A stretch of DNA of 35,921 nucleotides from Microbacterium sp. K24 (lineage in GTDB: Bacteria > Actinomycetota > Actinomycetes > Actinomycetales > Microbacteriaceae). How positions within the stretch are numbered: position 1 is the first letter of the stretch; every line of letters starts with the position of its first letter. Positions 30,433 to 35,921 of this stretch are shown here, piece by piece. The notes beneath the pieces are model-generated. The model saw only the letters and a list, made by a program, of their open reading frames with translations, was not told the origin of the DNA and made no database searches. Position numbers and translations under genes: made by a program. Where the stretch lies: contig NZ_SSDJ01000097.1 of assembly GCF_004794465.1 (NCBI RefSeq), forward strand, positions 1-35,921, read 5' to 3'.

Positions 30433-31316
30433 CCACGGGCATGATCCGGGTACCCGGAGGACGGCTGCGGATGGGTGCGACGGAGTTCTATCCGGAGGAG
30501 GGCCCGATCGTCGAGGTCGAGGTCTCGGCGTTCGAGCTCGACGAGCATCCGGTCACCAACGCCGACTACCTCCGGTTCGTGACGGGGACCGGGTACGTGA
30601 CGGTCGCCGAGCAGCCGCTGGATCCCGCGCTCTTCCCCGGCGCCGATCCGGCGACCCTCGTTCCCGGCGGCCTGGTCTTCACGCCCACCCCCGGTCCGGT
30701 GGATCTCGCCGATTGGCGTCGCTGGTGGCGGTGGCAGCCCGGAGCGCACTGGCGCGCTCCGGAGGGGCCCGGCTCGGGCATCGACGACCGCCTCGCCCAT
30801 CCGGTCGTCCAGATCGCGTTCGAGGATGCCGTCGCCTACGCCGCATGGGCGGGGAAGCGTCTCCCGACCGAGGCCGAATGGGAGTGGGCGGCTCGCGGCG
30901 GACTGGTCGGAACGCGCTTCGCCTGGGGCGAGGAGCTTCGCCCGGGAGACGTGCTCATGGCGAACACCTGGCAGGGCGACTTCCCGTACCGCAACACCGG
31001 CGCGGACGGTTGGGTCGGCACCTCGCCGGTCGGATCGTTCCCCGCGAACGGCTACGGCCTGCGCGACATGATCGGCAACGTCTGGGAGTGGACGGCAGAC
31101 GCCTGGTCGCCGCGGCACGGCATGGCGCCGACGGTGCAGCCGGGCGAACGGGCGAACCTCTTCGCGGCGGATGCCGCGGGTCCCGGCCGCCGCGTCACCA
31201 AGGGCGGATCGCACCTGTGCGCCCCCGAGTACTGCGTGCGCTACCGTCCCGCCGCGCGCAGTTCGCAGACCGAGGACTCCGCGACCACGAACCTCGGCTT
31301 CCGCTGCGCCCTCTGA
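30429..31316 (+). CDS. Formylglycine-generating enzyme (sulfatase maturase)
   Basis: A 295-residue FGE/SUMF1-type enzyme that oxidises the Cys of CxPxR in sulfatases to formylglycine, using copper and O2. The two redox/copper Cys are Cys264 and Cys269 in GGSHLCAPEYCVRYRPAAR, matching Cys336/Cys341 of human FGE. Further landmarks are RLPTEAEWEWAARGG and NVWEWTADAW, and the protein ends TTNLGFRCAL. There is no signal peptide, so it acts in the cytoplasm. The GTG start overlaps the DUF202 stop. The converging sulfatase gene 22 bases away has a CSPAR site and is the obvious client. Confidence 0.93.
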   Translation: MTTGMIRVPGGRLRMGATEFYPEEGPIVEVEVSAFELDEHPVTNADYLRFVTGTGYVTVAEQPLDPALFPGADPATLVPGGLVFTPTPGPVDLADWRRWWRWQPGAHWRAPEGPGSGIDDRLAHPVVQIAFEDAVAYAAWAGKRLPTEAEWEWAARGGLVGTRFAWGEELRPGDVLMANTWQGDFPYRNTGADGWVGTSPVGSFPANGYGLRDMIGNVWEWTADAWSPRHGMAPTVQPGERANLFAADAAGPGRRVTKGGSHLCAPEYCVRYRPAARSSQTEDSATTNLGFRCAL

Positions 31317-31338
31317 ACTCCCCGTCGCCGGGCGCGGC

Positions 31339-33651
31339 TCAGTCCGCGATCCGCTGCACCGCCCGGCCGACCTCGCGCAGCACCGTCGCGTCGTGCGAAG
31401 AGCGCGGCCCGGGGATGTAGCGCACCGAGGTGAGTGCCCCGCCCCGGAACGGGTAGGAGCGGTGATCCTCGTGCAGGTCCCAGTCGACGGGGCCTCCGTA
31501 GTCGTACCCGACGCTGATGCCCGTGAACGGCGCCATGCCCAGCAGCATCGGCACGCTCCGGATGCCGGCCTCCTCGATGTCGTCGACCTCGAGGACGATG
31601 CGCCACCGGAGGTCGGGCAGCTCGTCGAACCGTGCGACCAGCCGGTGCGCGCCCGGTTCGAGCCGACGTCCCCGCTCCCGGTGCATCACCCCGTAGGCGT
31701 TGTACACGATCAGCGGCGCCTGCGCGTCGATCGCGAGCAGATATCCCCCGCCCTGGTCGCCGTGGGCCACGATCACGCCTGCGGCGTCCGCCGTCACCTC
31801 GAGGGCGATCTCGACCGCGAAAGAGCGCAGCACGGTGAGCTTCGACGAGCGGAACCGTTCGAGCGGCGGGCGGAACGGGGTGAGCGACACGGGTGCGGAC
31901 AGCGGCTCCTCGGTGTCGGGTCGGAGCCGGAACATCGACCCGTCGTCATCCAGGGGGAACACCGTGTTGCGCCAGGCGTCCTCATGCCAGCGGGCCGCCA
32001 GCTGTGCGACGCGCTCGGGCATCGACGCCGCGAGGTCCACCGTCTCGGTGGGGTCGGCCGCGAGATCGTAGAGCTCCCAGGTTCCGCCTTCCGCACCCTC
32101 CTCCTTCGTCGGCACGAGCGGTGAGAGCGCCTTCCACCGCCCGTCGACGATCGCCCGACGCCCCACGCATTCGAAGTACTGGCTCTCCCGTCCGTCGGCC
32201 GCGGGATCCGTCAGCACCCCGAGGATGCTGCCTCCGTCCATCTCGAGGGCGGGCGCACCCGCCCGCTCCTCGAGCGCCGGCACGCCGGCGAGCTCGAGCA
32301 GGGTCGGCGCGAGGTCGGCCACGAACACGAACTGGTCGCGCAGCCCGCGAGCCATCTCGGAGCCCGGCCAGGAGATGATCAGCGGCGCATGCACGCCGCC
32401 CTCGTAGGTGGTGGCCTTGAAGGATCGGAACGGGGTGTTCGACACCCGCGCCCACCCGGTTGGATACTGTCCGAAGACGCGCGGGCCCCCGATGTCGTCG
32501 ACGTCGCGCGGGACGTCGGTCACCCATCCCTCCGGCATCCCCCCGTGCGTGCCGAACTGCGCGAAGTAGCTGCGCGTTCCGGTGGGCCCTCCCTCGGCGG
32601 TTCCCCCGTTGTCGCTCGCGAGCACCACGATCGTGTTGTCGCGCTCGCCACTGCGCTCGAGCCTCTCGAGCAGACGCCCGACGCTCTGGTCGATCTCATC
32701 GACGGCCGCGGCGTAGACCTCCATGTGCCGCGCGAACAGCAGGCGGTCCTCTTCGCTCAGCGTCTCCCACGCAGGGATCCGGTCGCCGTCCGCGATCGGA
32801 TCCTCAGGCAGGGCCGTGTGCGCGGGAACGATGCCGCGCTCGCGCTGCCGGGCGAACCGCTCGGCACGCAGGGCGTTCCACCCCGCCTCGTAGCGGCCGC
32901 GGTACTTCTCGATGTCGGGATCCTTCGCCTGGATCGGGCCGTGCACCGAGGTGTGCGCGTAGTAGAGGAAGAACGGCTTGTCGGGCTCGTTCACCCGCAG
33001 GTCGTCGATCATCCCGATGGCCCGGTCGGTGAGCTCGTCGGTGAGGAAGAAGCCCTCGGGGAACTCGCGCACGTCGACCACCGAGTTGTCCTGCACCAGG
33101 CGGTGCGGGTGATGCAGAGACGTGAATCCGTCCATGCTCCCGAAGTAGCGGTCGAAGCCGCGCTGCAGCGGCCAGGTCGAACGGTCCGCGCCGTCGTGCA
33201 GGCGCGACTCGAGGGTGAGGTGCCACTTGCCGACCATGAAGGTCGCGTAGCCGCCCGCGCGCAGCGATTCCGCCAGGGTCGGCGCCGCGTCCGGAAGCTC
33301 GCAGCTGAATCCGGGATAGCCGGGATCGATGTGCGCGACGAACCCGAAGCCCGCGCGATGAGGGTTGAGGCCCGTGAGCAGCGCCGCACGCGCCGGCGAG
33401 CACATCGGGGCTGTCCGGTAGTTGGTGAACACCCAGCCGTCGGCGGCGACCGCGTCGATGTGCGGCGTGTCGATCTCGCTCCCGAACGGGCCGAGGTCGC
33501 TGAAGCCGAGGTCGTCGATGAGCATCACGATGATGTTGGGCGCCTGCGGTCGCGCCCGACCGGGCTGCGGCCACCAGGGCTCGGAATCCGAGGTGAACTC
33601 CTCCGCCCGGCCCTCGAACCCCTCGTAGCCGCGCTTCTCGGGCACCGGCAC
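31339..33651 (-). CDS. Arylsulfatase, Cys-type (formylglycine)
   Basis: A 770-residue type I sulfatase. The metal site begins MLIDDLGFSDLG (Asp46, Asp47), and the active-site Cys84 is in CSPARAALLTG, the CxPxR motif modified by FGE. Further landmarks are GKWHL near residue 140, the DNGG region and ATTYEGGVHAPLIISWPG. The length matches the large actinobacterial arylsulfatases of about 780 residues, with a C-terminal beta domain after about 540. No signal peptide is seen, so substrates must enter the cell. The GTG start at 33651 shares one base with the stop of the upstream ATPase gene (TAGTG), with GGAAGG as ribosome site, so it is in the transporter operon. It should release sulfate from imported sulfate esters. 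Confidence 0.93.
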   Translation of the reverse strand: MPVPEKRGYEGFEGRAEEFTSDSEPWWPQPGRARPQAPNIIVMLIDDLGFSDLGPFGSEIDTPHIDAVAADGWVFTNYRTAPMCSPARAALLTGLNPHRAGFGFVAHIDPGYPGFSCELPDAAPTLAESLRAGGYATFMVGKWHLTLESRLHDGADRSTWPLQRGFDRYFGSMDGFTSLHHPHRLVQDNSVVDVREFPEGFFLTDELTDRAIGMIDDLRVNEPDKPFFLYYAHTSVHGPIQAKDPDIEKYRGRYEAGWNALRAERFARQRERGIVPAHTALPEDPIADGDRIPAWETLSEEDRLLFARHMEVYAAAVDEIDQSVGRLLERLERSGERDNTIVVLASDNGGTAEGGPTGTRSYFAQFGTHGGMPEGWVTDVPRDVDDIGGPRVFGQYPTGWARVSNTPFRSFKATTYEGGVHAPLIISWPGSEMARGLRDQFVFVADLAPTLLELAGVPALEERAGAPALEMDGGSILGVLTDPAADGRESQYFECVGRRAIVDGRWKALSPLVPTKEEGAEGGTWELYDLAADPTETVDLAASMPERVAQLAARWHEDAWRNTVFPLDDDGSMFRLRPDTEEPLSAPVSLTPFRPPLERFRSSKLTVLRSFAVEIALEVTADAAGVIVAHGDQGGGYLLAIDAQAPLIVYNAYGVMHRERGRRLEPGAHRLVARFDELPDLRWRIVLEVDDIEEAGIRSVPMLLGMAPFTGISVGYDYGGPVDWDLHEDHRSYPFRGGALTSVRYIPGPRSSHDATVLREVGRAVQRIAD

Positions 33652-34439
33652 TAGCCCGCCTTCCGGATCAGCTCGAAGATCATGGTGCGGAGCGCTGCGA
33701 ACGCCGGGAGCGCACGCGTCGTCAGCTGATCCCGTGGCCCGCCGAAGTCGACCTCGATGATCTCGGTGACCTTCGCCGGCCGCTCGCCCAGCACGACGAC
33801 CCGGTCGGAGAGGTAAACGGCCTCGTCGATGTCGTGCGTGACGATGACGATGGTCATGCCGAACTGCTCGCGGATGCGCAGGCAGAGGTCTTCGAGCTCG
33901 AAGCGCGTCTGCGCGTCGACCGAGGCGAACGGCTCGTCCATCACGAGAACCTCGGGGCGGTAGGCGATGGCGCGTGCGATGGCGACGCGCTGCTGCATGC
34001 CGCCGGAGAGCTGCCAGGGGAACTTCGTCTCCGCTCCGGCGAGGCCGACCGCGGCGAGCGCGTCGGTGATGCGCTTCTCGCGCTCGGCGTTCGACAGCCG
34101 CAGGTGCTTCAGGGGCAGGCGCACGTTCTTCTCGACCGTGAGCCAGGGCATCAGCGAACGGGTGTACTCCTGGAAGACCAGCGCCATCTCCTCGGGCGGG
34201 CCGTCGATCACCACGCCGTCGATGGCCGCGCTGCCGGCGGTGATGCTCTGCAGACCGCTGAGGCACTTGAGGAGCGTGGTCTTGCCGATGCCGGACGGCC
34301 CGACGATGCAGCACACCTCTCCGACGCGCACGTCGAAGGTGAGGTCGGCGATCACCTCGACGGGGCCGCTCTTGGTGGGATACGACTTCGCGAGGCCGTC
34401 GACGCTGAGGCGGACGGGCGCGGGTGCGGTGGTGGTCAT
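33651..34439 (-). CDS. ABC importer ATPase, taurine/sulfonate/nitrate type
   Basis: A 262-residue ATPase of the SsuB/TauB/NrtD class: Walker A GPSGIGKT (47-54), signature LSGGMQ (144-149), Walker B VLVMDEP (164-170) and switch THDIDEAVYLSDRV. The C-terminal EIIEVDFGGPRDQ is typical of this class. The ATG at 34439 overlaps the upstream permease stop (ATGA). Two permeases lie upstream and the sulfatase overlaps its end. This points to an importer for sulfate esters or sulfonates. The binding protein is not in the window and may lie past the right edge. Confidence 0.92.
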   Translation of the reverse strand: MTTTAPAPVRLSVDGLAKSYPTKSGPVEVIADLTFDVRVGEVCCIVGPSGIGKTTLLKCLSGLQSITAGSAAIDGVVIDGPPEEMALVFQEYTRSLMPWLTVEKNVRLPLKHLRLSNAEREKRITDALAAVGLAGAETKFPWQLSGGMQQRVAIARAIAYRPEVLVMDEPFASVDAQTRFELEDLCLRIREQFGMTIVIVTHDIDEAVYLSDRVVVLGERPAKVTEIIEVDFGGPRDQLTTRALPAFAALRTMIFELIRKAG

Positions 34440-35272
34440 GAGTTCTTCTCCTGCTGTTGGGAGGCGATGTACCAGCGCAGCACGCGGCGCCGGAAGAGGG
34501 TGAACAGGGCGGTCGCCGCGTACCCGATGATGCCGAGCACGAGGATCCCGGCCCACATGTCCGGGATGGCGAACGACTGCTGCGCGAGCAGCGTGGCCGC
34601 CCCGAGCCCGGTCGACGACCCCAGCATCTCGCTGGCGATCATCACGACGAAGGCGGTGATCAGGCTCACCTGCATGCCGGAGAGGATGCGGGGACTCGCG
34701 GCGGGGAGGGTGACCGACAGGAGCCGGTCGCGTGCGCTGAGCCGGTAGACCCGGCTGACCATCTCGAGGGTGGGCTCCGCGGCGCGCACCCCGTCGATCG
34801 TGGAGATGAGGATCGGGAAGACCGCGGCGAGCGTGATCGAGAGGATGCGGGTCTCGTTGCCGAATCCGATCAGCGAGACGAAGATCGGCACCAGGGCCAC
34901 CGGGGGGATCGCCCGGAAGAAGTGGATCGTCGGCTCGGCGAACCAGCTCAGCGGTCGCACGAGGCCGAAGACGAGGCCGAGCAGCACGCCGATCACGGTC
35001 GCGAGCAGGAACGAGGCGACGAGATTCCCCACCGAGGAGGCGACATCGCCCCAGAAGACCGGTGTCTGCGCGAGCTGCACGAGCCGCTCGAGGATCCGCT
35101 GCAGCGGCGGGAAGAACGTGTTGGTCGATGCGGCCGAGCCGAACCACCACAGCGCGAGCAGCAGCACCGGCACGGCGATCTCCGCACCGATGAGCACGCT
35201 CCGGGGCGTGGTGCCGAGACCCTGTCGGCGGGAGAGACGGGTGCGGGTCTGGATCGAGGACGTGAGCGTCAT
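34436..35272 (-). CDS. ABC importer permease, SsuC/TauC type
   Basis: A 278-residue inner-membrane permease with about six helices and the class signature FFRAIPPVALVPIFVSLIGFGNETRI. Its EAA-loop region reads YRLSARDRLLSVTLPAASPRILSGMQVSL. The chosen ATG at 35272 shares a base with the stop of the previous permease (TGATG); a GTG one codon earlier is also possible. With the next gene it forms a two-permease importer, as in sulfonate and aliphatic sulfate-ester systems. Confidence 0.9.
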   Translation of the reverse strand: MTLTSSIQTRTRLSRRQGLGTTPRSVLIGAEIAVPVLLLALWWFGSAASTNTFFPPLQRILERLVQLAQTPVFWGDVASSVGNLVASFLLATVIGVLLGLVFGLVRPLSWFAEPTIHFFRAIPPVALVPIFVSLIGFGNETRILSITLAAVFPILISTIDGVRAAEPTLEMVSRVYRLSARDRLLSVTLPAASPRILSGMQVSLITAFVVMIASEMLGSSTGLGAATLLAQQSFAIPDMWAGILVLGIIGYAATALFTLFRRRVLRWYIASQQQEKNS

Positions 35273-35921
35273 CACACCACCTGCTTCCGGTATTGCGGGT
35301 GCCAGTGCAGCAGTCGCCGCTCACCCCACTGGCTGAGCCCCTGGATCAGCAGGCCGAGGATCCCGAGGATCAGGACGTACGCGAACAGCTGGGCCTGGTT
35401 CCCGGCGAGCTGCGAGAGCAGCAGACTCTGTCCGAGTCCGGGCCCGCCGCCGAGAAGGCCGGCCACCACGGCGACGACGAGGGCGGTCGGCGCCGCGACC
35501 CTGATCGCGGTGCCGATGTAGGGAAGCGCGCTCGGCAGAACGATGCGTCCGAGGATCTCGGCGCGTCCCATGCCGTAGGAGAGGCCCGTCGCGCGGGCGA
35601 CCGGATCCGTGTCGAACACGCCGGCGGATGCCTGCACGGCGATCGCGATGAAGCATCCGAAGAAGACCAGGAAGATGCCCATGTTCCAGGTCGGCCCGAG
35701 CACCAGCACGACGACGGGCAGGATGACGATCGGCGGGATGGGCTTCAGGAACTCGAGCGGCACCCTTGTGGCGTGCATGGCCAGCGGCGAGGCGCCGATG
35801 GCCACACCCAGCCCGACGCCGACGACGATCGCCAGCAGGAGGCCGCCGAGCGCCATGGTCAGCGTGTCGCCGAGGGCGCTCCAGGTCGCGGCGTCGGCGA
35901 GGAGCCGGGCGGCCTCGCCGA
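35272..35921 (-). CDS. ABC importer permease, SsuC/TauC type (5' end outside the window)
   Basis: At least 216 residues of a second permease. The frame stays open to the window edge (upstream residues read EAARLLADAATWSALGDTL), so the true start lies beyond base 35921 and an internal ATG at 35856 is not the start. The class motif PLEFLKPIPPIVILPVVVLVLG and the EAA-loop GLSYGMGRAEILGRIVLPSALPYI are present. It is the first visible gene of the ABC-sulfatase operon on the minus strand. Confidence 0.9.
   Translation of the reverse strand, partial: GEAARLLADAATWSALGDTLTMALGGLLLAIVVGVGLGVAIGASPLAMHATRVPLEFLKPIPPIVILPVVVLVLGPTWNMGIFLVFFGCFIAIAVQASAGVFDTDPVARATGLSYGMGRAEILGRIVLPSALPYIGTAIRVAAPTALVVAVVAGLLGGGPGLGQSLLLSQLAGNQAQLFAYVLILGILGLLIQGLSQWGERRLLHWHPQYRKQVV

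Noticed and set aside
33652..34314. N-terminal extension of the sulfatase into the ATPase gene
   Set aside because: The extra residues are an Arg-rich shadow of the ATPase frame. The GTG at 33651 has a ribosome site and gives the normal family start.
1..35921. Mobile element, genomic island border, tRNA or CRISPR
   Set aside because: No transposase, integrase, terminal repeats, tRNA-like fold or spaced repeats are visible, and base composition is even throughout.

Overview
This is a very GC-rich stretch in which almost every codon ends in G or C. Genes are packed in operons with 1 to 14 base overlaps, there are many short-chain dehydrogenases, and a DUF222/HNH (13E12-type) gene sits at the left end. 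Together these suggest an actinobacterium, most likely Microbacterium or another Microbacteriaceae. The genus is an inference from gene style and composition. I see no rRNA, tRNA, CRISPR array, insertion sequence or integrase, and no gene-free stretch longer than about 250 bases.

Layout, left to right. (1) 1-1278: a DUF222-HNH gene broken by a one-base frameshift, with a LexA-like SOS box over its promoter. (2) 1429-2117: a two-gene SMR efflux pump. (3) 2141-9246: an aldo/keto reductase gene facing a compact operon of SDR, zinc alcohol dehydrogenase, a second aldo/keto reductase, two tandem HSL-type esterases and a Bcr/CflA-type exporter. This looks like a small catabolic or detoxification cluster of unknown substrate. 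(4) 9285-13275: a divergent SDR, a small His-containing membrane protein, a TetR regulator and a copper/TPQ amine oxidase. Matching palindromes in front of the regulator and the oxidase suggest one TetR regulon. (5) 13303-16061: muropeptide salvage, with an amino-sugar kinase and murQ facing an RpiR/MurR-type regulator.

(6) 16170-29697: the most unusual part. A FeaR-like AraC regulator leads to a MoaF-domain gene, a SnoaL/NTF2 gene and a branched-chain-type ABC importer whose second permease is fused to an ATPase, followed by a HAD phosphatase. Two SDR genes then face a second module of APC permease, second MoaF gene and YtcJ-type amidohydrolase. Each MoaF gene is thus paired with its own transporter and enzyme, close to an amine oxidase. 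I read the whole as uptake and breakdown of amines or amine-derived amides.

(7) 29726-35921: two DUF202 membrane proteins translationally coupled to a formylglycine-generating enzyme. This faces a Cys-type sulfatase whose start overlaps the ATPase gene of a taurine/sulfonate-type ABC importer. The importer runs off the right edge. This set fits import of organosulfur compounds and cytoplasmic sulfate-ester hydrolysis, with the maturase encoded next door.

Several starts (1278, 9950, 10527, 15130, 23153, 29726) lie exactly six bases after a TANNNT -10 element and have no Shine-Dalgarno sequence, so leaderless transcription appears common here.
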